From assembly GCA_025808415.1 (NCBI GenBank), contig CP075525.1:620001-684000 (forward strand): DNA of 64,000 bases, in the 5' to 3' direction. The translations under genes and the position numbers were made by a program. Shown here in pieces: positions 42,162 to 50,096 of the stretch; position 1 is the stretch's first letter; the number at the start of each line of letters is the position of its first letter. This stretch comes from Cyclobacteriaceae bacterium. GTDB lineage: Bacteria; Bacteroidota; Bacteroidia; Cytophagales; Cyclobacteriaceae. Under the pieces are notes generated by a model. That model was not told the origin of the DNA. It worked only from the letters and a program-made list of their open reading frames with translations, and searched no databases.

Positions 42162-42211
42162 TACTTAAAAGTTAATATGTTGTTTCGGGCATCATACCGC
42201 ACCAATCTTTG
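42162..42211 (+). promoter_or_regulatory. Promoter and operator candidate between HxlR and the DJ-1 gene
   Basis: TTG (42180-42182) and AATCTTTG (42204-42211) form an imperfect -33/-7 pair with 21 bp between, 33 bp before ATG 42244. Upstream lies ACTT-AA-AAGT (42163-42172), and further up TACT-N12-AGTA (42139-42158). ACTT..AAGT resembles the palindrome at the other HxlR gene (32840), which makes it a candidate HxlR site. Confidence 0.35.
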
Positions 42212-42243
42212 TGTTCAACACGAACAACTAAATCAAAAAGAGG

Positions 42244-43008
42244 ATGGAAATGGTAAAAGAAAGACAAAGCTATGTGCATTTTCACGGTGCACCCACGAAA
42301 GGAAAAATTTTAATGGTGGCCAGTTCACCTTCCGTTTCAAAACAAACCGGTTGGCCAATTGGCTTCTGGGCGGCTGAGTTAACGCACCCGCTGCGTGTAT
42401 TTCAGGAAGCGGGTTATGAAGTGGATCTCGTGTCAACGGAAGGCGGTAAATTGGAAATGGATGGATACTCCAATCCAACGGATGCCAGTGGTTATTCAGC
42501 ACACGATGTGATATCGCTCGGCTATTTGCAAAAGCCAGAGTTTACAGCCATGCTAACCAGCACGAAGAGGCTGACTGAAGTAAAAGCTGCTGATTACGTG
42601 GCAATTTTTCTGGTAGGCGGTCAGGGCCCGATGTACACCTTCCGTGGCAACAAGGAATTGGAAAAACTTTTTGTTTCGTTTTATGAAGCTGGGAAACCCA
42701 GTGCCGCTGTATGCCACAGCACTACGCTGTTGCTGGAAGCAAAAAAATCCAATGGCGAGTTGCTGGTGAAAGGCAAAACCTGGACAGGCTTTGCCGATGC
42801 CGAAGAAGAATTTGCTGATCAGGCGGTAGGTATGAAGATTCAACCTTATCGTATCGAAAGTGAAGCAAGAAAAATTTCTGGTACAAACTTCAAAGTCGCT
42901 GCTCCCTTCTCATCGTATGCGATTACCGATGGCAATCTGGTAACCGGTCAGCAACAAAACTCCGGGGCGGCTGCTGCTGAAATGGTGGTGGAGTTACTTG
43001 GAAAGTAA
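42244..43008 (+). CDS. DJ-1/PfpI-type protein (HchA-like)
   Basis: A 254-residue protein: GKILMVASSPS..., GFWAAELTHPLRVFQEAGYEVDLVSTEGG, FLVGGQGPMYTF and GKPSAAVCHSTTLLLEA, with Cys in AVCHST as nucleophile and Glu in WAAELTHP as the paired acid. This is the class I amidotransferase-like group that includes HchA (Hsp31) and the methylglyoxal-handling glyoxalase III proteins. It heads a plus-strand run and starts divergent from HxlR; its stop is 1 bp before the next start codon. Confidence 0.9.
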   Translation: MEMVKERQSYVHFHGAPTKGKILMVASSPSVSKQTGWPIGFWAAELTHPLRVFQEAGYEVDLVSTEGGKLEMDGYSNPTDASGYSAHDVISLGYLQKPEFTAMLTSTKRLTEVKAADYVAIFLVGGQGPMYTFRGNKELEKLFVSFYEAGKPSAAVCHSTTLLLEAKKSNGELLVKGKTWTGFADAEEEFADQAVGMKIQPYRIESEARKISGTNFKVAAPFSSYAITDGNLVTGQQQNSGAAAAEMVVELLGK

Positions 43009-43009
43009 C

Positions 43010-43789
43010 ATGAAGCTGATTGCTTTTTATTTAATCGTAGGATTAGCAGGAGTGCTTAGATGCATTCCTGCTGTTGCACAATTGAATGAGAGCGATACAG
43101 CCAGTTTTCAATTGCGTGCAGGTGCAACCGGTGCATGGCAAAAGGGAAATGTTGATTTGCTGGTGCTGCGCGGAAGACTGGAACTTGTAACAAACAGTAA
43201 TAGAGCGATTGTCTTTAAATCCCAAAGCAATAGTTTGTATCAGTCGTTTAGTGGTTATAAAGCCGACAACGATATCAACAGCCGCAATTATTTCTATCAT
43301 CAACCTTTCCGGAGCGTGTATCCGTTTGCGATGATCTATTTACAGACTAATTACCGCAGGCAGGTTGACTTCCGCTGGTTTGGCAGAGTAGGTGCTACAT
43401 GGCAGTTCGTACAAAAGTTAAAAACAAATATGAAGCTCTCGGCCAGCATGGTGTATGAAGAAACCGGGTTTAGCGATACACAATTCAATGAAGTTTTTTA
43501 CAATGGAAATAATGTGATTAGTCTTTGGCGGGCTACCGCTTACCTGGCTGGCTGGCACCGGTTGTTGAATAACCGGCTTAAACTTTTTTACACCGCTTAC
43601 TGGCAACCCGGGTTGGATGAAGTAGCAAACAGCCGGGCGCAAATCGATGTCGGCCTGGATTTTCCGGTGTGGAAGGGCCTGAGTTTTCTGGCGCAATACA
43701 ATTTCACGTATGAACAGGTGGTAACAGCAAGCGTAAAGCAACACGACCGCATCTTCACGTTTGGTATCAGCTATCAGTTTAAAAAATAA
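43010..43789 (+). CDS. DUF481-type outer-membrane protein
   Basis: About 259 residues with a signal peptide (MKLIAFYLIVGLAGVLRCIPAVAQ, cut before LNESD). The rest is aromatic-rich beta strands (FQLRAGATGAWQKGNVDLLVLRGRLEL, VYPFAMIYLQTNYRRQVDFRWFGRVGATWQF) ending in FTFGISYQFKK, like the DUF481 barrel family. I use ATG 43010; an in-frame TTG at 42998 would overlap the previous gene. The role is unknown, probably a pore or assembly factor. Confidence 0.8.
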   Translation: MKLIAFYLIVGLAGVLRCIPAVAQLNESDTASFQLRAGATGAWQKGNVDLLVLRGRLELVTNSNRAIVFKSQSNSLYQSFSGYKADNDINSRNYFYHQPFRSVYPFAMIYLQTNYRRQVDFRWFGRVGATWQFVQKLKTNMKLSASMVYEETGFSDTQFNEVFYNGNNVISLWRATAYLAGWHRLLNNRLKLFYTAYWQPGLDEVANSRAQIDVGLDFPVWKGLSFLAQYNFTYEQVVTASVKQHDRIFTFGISYQFKK

Positions 43790-43795
43790 CAGACT

Positions 43796-44728
43796 ATGAT
43801 CATTAAGAGAAATTTCAATCCCATTCGCGTAATCAGTTATGTAAAATACGAAGTAGTATTTTCGCTGGTCATTGCTTTTACGGTTTGGTTGATCTACCGT
43901 AATTTCACTCAGGTGTCATTGCCTTTTTCCATTGCAGCCATTTTAGGCAGTGCGTTGGCGATCTTCATTGCCTTCCGCAACAACAGTGCGTATGGAAGGT
44001 GGTGGGAAGCGCGCACACTGTGGGGCGGCATTGTTAACTCAAGCCGTGTATTGGCCCGTCTCATCATTACTTTTGCCGATAGCCACGCGCACCAGACCAA
44101 TTACGATGTGGCGCGAAGTGAATCGTTTAAAAAACAAATGGTGTATGCCTGTGTTGCATGGGCACATGCCCTGCGATTGCATTTGCGCAAGCAGGAAGAT
44201 TGGGATGCGCTGAAATCAATTGTTGGCGATGAGGATTTTCAATCCCTGAAAGAAAGTCAAAATAAACCCAACTTTTTGCACCTGCTGATGGGGAAGAAAA
44301 TTTATACAGCGATGGGCAATGGCATATTAGGTGGTTTTGATTCTTTTCAGATGGAGAGTCAATTGTTAGCACTGGCTAATTACCAAGGCGGATGTGAGCG
44401 TATTAAAAACACACCGTTGTTACGACAGTATGATTATTTCACGCGATTATTTCTATACGCTTTTATGTTGTTACTGCCCCTTTCTTTGATTGGCGATTTC
44501 AGTCGTATGGGAATGGATTACCTGATGATACCAGTATCGCTCATCATCTGCTTTGTGTTTGCCATACTGGCCAAAGTAGGCGAGGTAAATGAAGATCCGT
44601 TTGAAAACCGGATTACCGATGTGCCCTTAACTGCCCTTTGTACTACCATTGAACGCGACTTGAAAGAAATGCTGGGGGAGAAGAACTTACCACCATCCGT
44701 TAAACCAGAAAATGGATTTATATATTAG
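43796..44728 (+). CDS. Bestrophin-family membrane protein
   Basis: A 310-residue inner-membrane protein of the bestrophin/UPF0187 family. Seen: SLVIAFTVWLIYRNFTQVSLPFSIAAILGSALAIFIAFRNNSAYGRWWEARTLWGGIVNSSR, the signature region, then LFLYAFMLLLPLSLIGDFSRMGMDYLMIPVSLIICFVFAIL and the cytoplasmic EDPFENRITDVPLTALCTTIERDL. Bacterial members form anion or cation channels. It lies 6 bp after the DUF481 gene. Confidence 0.92.
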   Translation: MIIKRNFNPIRVISYVKYEVVFSLVIAFTVWLIYRNFTQVSLPFSIAAILGSALAIFIAFRNNSAYGRWWEARTLWGGIVNSSRVLARLIITFADSHAHQTNYDVARSESFKKQMVYACVAWAHALRLHLRKQEDWDALKSIVGDEDFQSLKESQNKPNFLHLLMGKKIYTAMGNGILGGFDSFQMESQLLALANYQGGCERIKNTPLLRQYDYFTRLFLYAFMLLLPLSLIGDFSRMGMDYLMIPVSLIICFVFAILAKVGEVNEDPFENRITDVPLTALCTTIERDLKEMLGEKNLPPSVKPENGFIY

Positions 44729-44751
44729 GGGAACATCAACAGCTATTCATT

Positions 44752-45369
44752 ATGAAAATCGCCATTATCGGAACCGGTAACGTTGGTGGGGCGTTGGCCA
44801 CTGCCTGGTCAAAAGCAGGGCATACTATTTTATTAGGTACTCAAGACATAAAAAATTTTAAGGGGAAAGAATTGCTGAATAACAGCAACACTTCGGCTCA
44901 TAGCATTCACGAAGCTGTACGCGAGGCAGAGATTATACTCATTGCAACACCGGCACCTGCTGCTGGGGAAGTGGCTAAATCTTTGGGTGATACATCTGGC
45001 AAAGTTATCATTGATGCGATGAATGTAGTAATGGGCCGCGGTCCGGCAGGATTTTCCAACACGGCTGATGCCATACTGGCCAACACAGCTACCCGCGATG
45101 TAGTGAAGAGTTTCAATACTACCGGTTTTAATAACATGAAAAACCCAACGTACGGGAACATGGCCATCGACATGTTTATGGCTGGCGATAGCGAAAAGGG
45201 AAAGAAGATTGTACATCATTTGGCACTGGATGCGGGCTTTGCCGAGTGCTACGATGTGGGCGGCAACGATAAATTTCAATTGATGGAGCAGTTCGCTTTT
45301 TTCTGGATTAACCTGGCCATGATGCGCGGGCAGGGGAGGGATATTGGCTTCAAATTGCTGAAGCGGTAA
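44752..45369 (+). CDS. F420-type NADP oxidoreductase-like protein (second copy)
   Basis: A 205-residue Rossmann protein: IAIIGTGNVGGALATAWSKAGHTILLGTQD (dinucleotide motif), ILIATPAPAAGEVAKS, IIDAMNVVMGRGPAGFS, VVKSFNTTGFNNMKNP, and a late LMEQFAFFWINLAMM. It is a paralogue of the protein at 32876, with low identity. It lies 23 bp after the bestrophin gene. F420 itself is improbable here; the acceptor is unknown. Confidence 0.85.
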   Translation: MKIAIIGTGNVGGALATAWSKAGHTILLGTQDIKNFKGKELLNNSNTSAHSIHEAVREAEIILIATPAPAAGEVAKSLGDTSGKVIIDAMNVVMGRGPAGFSNTADAILANTATRDVVKSFNTTGFNNMKNPTYGNMAIDMFMAGDSEKGKKIVHHLALDAGFAECYDVGGNDKFQLMEQFAFFWINLAMMRGQGRDIGFKLLKR

Positions 45370-45422
45370 CCCTTCACGTTTCCTTTTACCTGACTTTTTT
45401 CTCTTCGGGAACAATTTCGCTT

Positions 45423-45458
45423 CAATTGTTGTATATACAACAATTGTATATAAATTTG
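45423..45458 (+). promoter_or_regulatory. Promoter of the pirin pair with a perfect 24-bp palindrome
   Basis: CAATTGTTGTAT (45423-45434) is followed directly by its reverse complement (45435-45446). The -33 TTG (45429-45431) lies inside it and the -7 box TAAATTTG (45451-45458) begins four bases after it, with 19 bp between the elements. A repressor dimer bound here would cover the promoter. The ATG follows at 45482. Confidence 0.65.
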
Positions 45459-45481
45459 TTAACCTTTGATCCAAAAACACA

Positions 45482-46192
45482 ATGAAAACTGTTCTGCATA
45501 AAGCCAACACCCGCGGCCATGCCAACCACGGCTGGCTTGATTCTTACCATACCTTCAGCTTTGCCGGTTATCACGACCCGACCCGCATTCACTTTGGTGC
45601 CCTTCGGGTACTCAATGATGATGTGGTGAAGGGTGGGGCAGGCTTCGGCCAGCACCCACACGATAATATGGAAATAATTTCCATTCCGCTTCGCGGTGCG
45701 CTAGAGCATGGCGACAACACCGGGGGTCATGGCATTATCCAATCGGGGGAGGTACAAATTATGAGCGCAGGCTCCGGCATTGCGCATAGCGAGAAGAATG
45801 CTTCAAAAACAGAAGATGTAAATTTTTTACAAATCTGGGTTTTTCCGAAAGAACGCAACATTCAACCGCGCTACGATCAGAAACTCTTTCCGGCAACGGA
45901 TCGCTTGAACAAATTTCAAACGGTCGTTTCTCCTGAAAAGAAAAACGGTGCACTGTGGATTAACCAGGATGCCTGGTTTTCGCTTGGAAAATTTGAGAAA
46001 GGGAAAAGCACTGAGTATTCAATTAATAAACCCGGAAATGGAGTTTACGCTTTTATTATTGAAGGCGATGTGAACATCAATGATCAGAAATTGAACAAGC
46101 GTGATGGATTCGGTATTTGGGATGTGGAGAAAATTGTCATCACCGCTGGTCAGGATGCCGAAGTATTGCTAATCGAAGTACCTATGAATTAA
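45482..46192 (+). CDS. Pirin-family protein
   Basis: A 236-residue double-cupin protein: HANHGWLDSYHTFSFAGYHDPTRIHFGALRVLNDDVV, the pirin start, with metal ligands in GFGQHPHDNMEI (two His and Glu) and GIAHSEKN. Relatives such as E. coli YhhW have quercetin 2,3-dioxygenase activity, or act as redox-linked regulators. It is behind a palindromic promoter and is followed by a second pirin gene after 71 bp. Confidence 0.94.
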   Translation: MKTVLHKANTRGHANHGWLDSYHTFSFAGYHDPTRIHFGALRVLNDDVVKGGAGFGQHPHDNMEIISIPLRGALEHGDNTGGHGIIQSGEVQIMSAGSGIAHSEKNASKTEDVNFLQIWVFPKERNIQPRYDQKLFPATDRLNKFQTVVSPEKKNGALWINQDAWFSLGKFEKGKSTEYSINKPGNGVYAFIIEGDVNINDQKLNKRDGFGIWDVEKIVITAGQDAEVLLIEVPMN

Positions 46193-46263
46193 TGGTTGCT
46201 CGTTGTTGGTTATTCCCTATTGTATAACAGACGAATAACCAACAACTATCACCAAGAACAAAC

Positions 46264-47133
46264 ATGAAATCCAGAACAGTATCCCATTTACTTTACGCAC
46301 ATCAGGCCGACATGGGTGGACTGCCCATTCGGCAACCCCTGCCTACACAACAGGTACAGCAAATTGATCCTTTTTTGTTACTGCATCATGCCAACATAAA
46401 AGTTCCGACACACATTGAAACCGATCATGCTGGTGTTGGTCCACATCCGCATCGCGGGTTTTCACCGGTAACCTTTATTTTTCAGGGCGGTGTTCATCAT
46501 CGTGATAGCCGCGGAAATGACAGCACCATTTATGCAGGCGGTGCACAGTGGATGAATGCCGGTATGGGTATTATTCACAGCGAACGCCCTCCACATGATA
46601 TTCATGAAATTGGCAGTCGACAGGAAATTATTCAGCTCTGGATAAATACACCGGCTAAAAATAAAATGGATCAACCGGCTTATTTCCCACTGGCATCATC
46701 AGATGTTCCATCTATTAAATCGGATGATGGTTTGATAACCTTAAAAATTTTTGCGGGCGAACTGCTTGGTGTTAAAGGCCCTGTTCCATCACAAGCGGTT
46801 GTGAATGCTGCTACGGCAGAACTAAAAAAGGGAGGTAAAATATCTATTCCGTTACCGAGCCATCATAATGTTTTACTCTACCTGCTCGATGGAAAGCTTA
46901 ATGTTGACGGGTTTGGTATGGTGGAAGAATTGCACCTGATTCATTTTAATAATGATGGTGATGGAATTTCGCTTTCCGCTCTTGAGGATACGCGTGTTCT
47001 TTTATTAAGTGGCGAGCCGCTGAATGAGCCAGTGGTAGCTCATGGTCCTTTTGTGATGAATACTCAAACTCAGATCATGGAAGCCATGCGCGATTACCAG
47101 ATGGGGAAAATGGGTGTGCTTATTGAAGATTAG
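46264..47133 (+). CDS. Pirin-family protein
   Basis: A 289-residue pirin with both cupin lobes. Metal ligands are in GVGPHPHRGFSPVTFIFQG (two His), then GAQWMNAGMGIIHSERP and the C-terminal lobe PLPSHHNVLLYLLDGKLNVDGF. It belongs to a different pirin subgroup than the one at 45482, longer and with FDPFLLLHH-like text (QQIDPFLLLHHANI). It may share the palindrome-controlled promoter. Confidence 0.94.
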   Translation: MKSRTVSHLLYAHQADMGGLPIRQPLPTQQVQQIDPFLLLHHANIKVPTHIETDHAGVGPHPHRGFSPVTFIFQGGVHHRDSRGNDSTIYAGGAQWMNAGMGIIHSERPPHDIHEIGSRQEIIQLWINTPAKNKMDQPAYFPLASSDVPSIKSDDGLITLKIFAGELLGVKGPVPSQAVVNAATAELKKGGKISIPLPSHHNVLLYLLDGKLNVDGFGMVEELHLIHFNNDGDGISLSALEDTRVLLLSGEPLNEPVVAHGPFVMNTQTQIMEAMRDYQMGKMGVLIED

Positions 47134-47224
47134 CACCTCTGAAACCGTATGTGTGCTCAGGACTCTTAGAATTAAACTAAAGGAAGATTTTTCTGTTATA
47201 GAAGGAATCTGAAATAAATTAGGC

Positions 47225-47827
47225 ATGGAAGCACAACTTATTAAAATGCAAACAACCTCAACTATTGAATCTCCTGTACTTGATATCATTGAAAGCCGGA
47301 GAAGTTTACGGGCCTATTCGGTTAGGCCGGTGGAGGAAGAAAAAATTAAATCGCTTTTTGAAGCGGCTCGCTGGGCGCCTTCCAGCATGAACGAACAACC
47401 GTGGACTTACCTTTACGCCACCAAAGAGCAACCCGAACTGTGGAGTAAAGTATTTGAAACCTTATCGGAAGGAAATAAAATATGGGCAGTTGATGCACCG
47501 TTGCTGATTGCCAGTTTTGTTCGTACCAAACACATTCGAAATGGCGTGCCCAATAACGCTGCACGCTACGACCTTGGTGGTGCCAACGCATTTCTATCGT
47601 TGCAGGCAACAGCACTCGGTTTAAATGTTCACCAGATGGGAGGCTTTGATAAAGCAAAGTTGGTTGAAAATTTAAACGTACCTTTAGAAGAGTACGAACC
47701 GGTTGTGGTGATGGCAATAGGTTATCCGGGTGATGCGGAAAAACTTCCAGAAAACCTGAAGCAACGCGAGACTTCACCAAGGGTTCGTTATACACAGGAA
47801 AGTTTTGTGATGAATAAAAGTTTTTAA
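47225..47827 (+). CDS. Nitroreductase-family protein
   Basis: A 200-residue FMN enzyme: DIIESRRSLRAYSVRPVEEEKIKSLFEAARWAPSSMNEQPWTYLYA is the nitroreductase FMN-binding start, followed by YDLGGANAFLSLQATALGLNVHQMGGFDK and VVMAIGYPG. Such enzymes reduce nitro compounds, quinones or flavins with NAD(P)H. The second pirin lies 91 bp upstream. The true start could be one of the Mets at residues 1 or 8. Confidence 0.93.
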   Translation: MEAQLIKMQTTSTIESPVLDIIESRRSLRAYSVRPVEEEKIKSLFEAARWAPSSMNEQPWTYLYATKEQPELWSKVFETLSEGNKIWAVDAPLLIASFVRTKHIRNGVPNNAARYDLGGANAFLSLQATALGLNVHQMGGFDKAKLVENLNVPLEEYEPVVVMAIGYPGDAEKLPENLKQRETSPRVRYTQESFVMNKSF

Positions 47828-47897
47828 CTGAAACTTGCGTCTAAATTCGTCAGCCTTTAATGAGTTGGGGATTAGAAATATTTAAACCCGGTTTAAC

Positions 47898-48311
47898 ATG
47901 CACGATGAGGGAATTCAAACAGCCGTAGCAATCATCGGCAACGATGTTTATAAAACCGAACTGGTTGCAAGAAGTCACAACATTATTGCTGATGAACCCC
48001 TGGACGTTGGAGGAAAGGATCTCGGTCCCCGCCCCGGGGATTTTATCCGCATGGGCCTTGCTTCGTGTACAGCCATTACCCTGCGCATGTATGCCAACCG
48101 AAAGAACTGGGATGTTCAGCAAATCCGTGTAAGCGTATCTAATGGTCCTTTTGAAGGAAAGACTTCCTACAAAACCGAAGTAGAAATTACCGGTACGCTT
48201 GATGATGACCAGCGCAGCCGGTTGTTGCAAATCGCAAAGCTTTGCCCTGTGCATAAGGCGCTCACTAACCCGATTGAAATTGATACGTTGTTGTCAGTTG
48301 TTAGTTCTTAG
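47898..48311 (+). CDS. OsmC-family peroxide-reducing protein
   Basis: A 137-residue OsmC/YhfA-type protein. The two reactive cysteines are visible: Cys57 in MGLASCTAITLRMYA and the second Cys in LLQIAKLCPVHKALT. EPLDVGGKDLGPRPGDF and EGKTSYKTEVEITG fit the fold. OsmC proteins reduce organic hydroperoxides with thiols. It follows the nitroreductase by 70 bp and precedes the inverted-repeat element at 48322. Confidence 0.92.
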   Translation: MHDEGIQTAVAIIGNDVYKTELVARSHNIIADEPLDVGGKDLGPRPGDFIRMGLASCTAITLRMYANRKNWDVQQIRVSVSNGPFEGKTSYKTEVEITGTLDDDQRSRLLQIAKLCPVHKALTNPIEIDTLLSVVSS

Positions 48312-48321
48312 TCATTAGAAG

Positions 48322-48452
48322 CCATCTCAAAAATATAATTTACGTCATTGCGAGGGAGGAACGACCGAAGCAATCCCCTTATCTTGCTCAAGAAATCGGG
48401 ATTGCTTCTCCGCCTGTGGCGGATCGCAATGACGTGAGTATTTTTGAGATGG
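48322..48452. repeat. MITE-like nested inverted repeat between osmC-type and CDGSH genes
   Basis: CCATCTCAAAAATA at 48322-48335 is matched by its reverse complement at 48439-48452, and CGTCATTGCGA at 48343-48353 by 48424-48434. Inside lie AAGCAATCCC / GGGATTGCTT (48368-48377, 48398-48407) and TCCGCC / GGCGGA (48409-48423). The CGTCATTGCGAGG...AAGCAATCCC core is a widely dispersed intergenic repeat. No coding sequence is present. It may act as a terminator or stabilise transcript ends. Confidence 0.8.
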
Positions 48453-48507
48453 GTTCTAGTAAGATTTTGCCAATAACTAATAACGACCAACCAACAACTT
48501 TTATCAA

Positions 48508-48936
48508 ATGAAAGACATCACTAAAAAATACACCAACGGTGAAGTAACCATAGTCTGGAAACCCGATCAGTGTATTCATTCCGCCATTTGCTTTCGCGGA
48601 TTGGGCAATGTGTTCGATCCGCAAAAGCGCCCGTGGGTAAACCCGCAAGGCGCCAGCACGGAGCAAATTGTAGTGCAGATTAAAAAATGCCCCAGTGGAG
48701 CATTGAGTTATTATATGAATGAAGAAGCTGGCGGGAGTCCGGTAAAGGTTGAAGCCGAGACTATTGTTGAAACCATGCCTAATGGCCCGCTTATGGTATA
48801 TGGTAACGTTACTGTTAAAGACTCTGGCGGCACACTCACCCATAAAAGCAATGCCACGGCTTTCTGCCGGTGCGGAGGCTCCTCCAACAAGCCATACTGC
48901 GATGGCACCCACAAGAAAATCAACTTTCAGGGATAA
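48508..48936 (+). CDS. Ferredoxin-like (Fer4_19) and CDGSH iron-sulfur protein
   Basis: A 142-residue fusion. Residues ~1-70 are a divergent [4Fe-4S] module: VWKPDQCIHSAICFRGLGNVFDPQKRPWVNP with Cys in QCIHSAIC, then IKKCPSGAL. Residues ~85-140 are a CDGSH domain (FCRCGGSSNKPYCDGTHKKINF), with the C-x-C-x2-S-x3-P-x-C-D-G-T-H pattern that holds a [2Fe-2S] cluster through three Cys and one His, as in mitoNEET. It probably moves electrons in the redox cluster. Confidence 0.93.
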   Translation: MKDITKKYTNGEVTIVWKPDQCIHSAICFRGLGNVFDPQKRPWVNPQGASTEQIVVQIKKCPSGALSYYMNEEAGGSPVKVEAETIVETMPNGPLMVYGNVTVKDSGGTLTHKSNATAFCRCGGSSNKPYCDGTHKKINFQG

Positions 48937-48969
48937 GCGTTTTGTATCTTTTTTTACCTTAAGGGAATT

Positions 48970-50073
48970 ATGAAGCATCGTTTAATTCCCGTCCTTATTA
49001 CATTGTTGTTTGCGCAATGCACAACAAAAGAAAAACCTTCTGCTTTCTCTGAAGAAATTGACAACTTGTTTTCATCCGAATTCAAATCCGGTGAACCCGG
49101 GTCATGTGTGTTGGTGCTAAAGGGAGATTCAACATTATTTCTGAAATCGTATGGACTTGCTGATCTTGTAACGAATGAGTCAATCTCTTCCAAAACACTT
49201 TTTAATCTTGGCTCCATTTCCAAACCTTTTGTGGCGTATGGAATTTTGATCTTACGTGATGAGGGCAAGCTTTCGCTGGATGATCCTATCGGAAAATATT
49301 TTCCGGATTTCAAGAATAAGAGCATAGCGGCTTCCGTAACGATTCGGCATTTGCTTACACATACCTCAGGTTTGCCTGACATCCGAAAAGTCAGGGAGGA
49401 TTCTGTGTTTTACCTTACGGCAAAAGATGAAGAAAACTTGGCGCCTGTTATGCAAGCCGATTCGTTGCTGTTCAATCCTGGTGAGTACTACGAATATTCT
49501 AATCCTGCTTTTAATGCATTGGCTTTGATTATTGAACAGGTAAGTGAAATGAAATGGCAGAAGTTTATTGAGGAGAGAATATTTAAACCTGCCGGTATGC
49601 TATCAAGCACGATAACGGATGGGCCACATCCGGAAACCGGTGTTTCGCATGGCTACATAAATATAAATGGTATATGGACGGAGAAAGATTATGGCGAAGA
49701 GCTAACGTTTGCCGCAGCCGGAAACGGTGGTGTGTGGAGTTCGGTTGATGAGTTGATTTTATTTGAGCGGGCAATGGAGAAGGCGTTGTTCATTTCACCT
49801 GAAACCATAACCGAGTCTCAACAGGTTTACAAGCCAAACAACTGGAAAGGTGATCATGAACCGTTTATTGCAACATCGTGGTTTATTGATAGTACCAAGG
49901 CCGGAGATAAAATCGTAGCCCACACCGGCACACAGGGTGGTTTTTACTGTCACTTTGTTTCCGTTCCTGACCAAGACATATTATATATTGTTTTGGCAAA
50001 CCGTCCGTACAATCGCGAGAGCGACTATGAAGAGGTTTTTTCCATTTTGGGGAAGTATAGGCTTGTTGAGTAG
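48970..50073 (+). CDS. Serine hydrolase of the class C beta-lactamase fold (lipoprotein)
   Basis: A 367-residue lipoprotein (MKHRLIPVLITLLFAQC, lipobox). Motifs: SISK (NLGSISKPFVAYG) as S-x-x-K, YSN in YYEYSNPAFNALAL, HTSGLPDIRK and a late HTGTQGG in place of KTG. This is the third member of the family in the window. It is likely a periplasmic esterase or peptidase. It is convergent with the lipoprotein gene at 50097. Confidence 0.88.
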   Translation: MKHRLIPVLITLLFAQCTTKEKPSAFSEEIDNLFSSEFKSGEPGSCVLVLKGDSTLFLKSYGLADLVTNESISSKTLFNLGSISKPFVAYGILILRDEGKLSLDDPIGKYFPDFKNKSIAASVTIRHLLTHTSGLPDIRKVREDSVFYLTAKDEENLAPVMQADSLLFNPGEYYEYSNPAFNALALIIEQVSEMKWQKFIEERIFKPAGMLSSTITDGPHPETGVSHGYININGIWTEKDYGEELTFAAAGNGGVWSSVDELILFERAMEKALFISPETITESQQVYKPNNWKGDHEPFIATSWFIDSTKAGDKIVAHTGTQGGFYCHFVSVPDQDILYIVLANRPYNRESDYEEVFSILGKYRLVE

Positions 50074-50096
50074 CCAACAATGACTTCTACCAAAAG

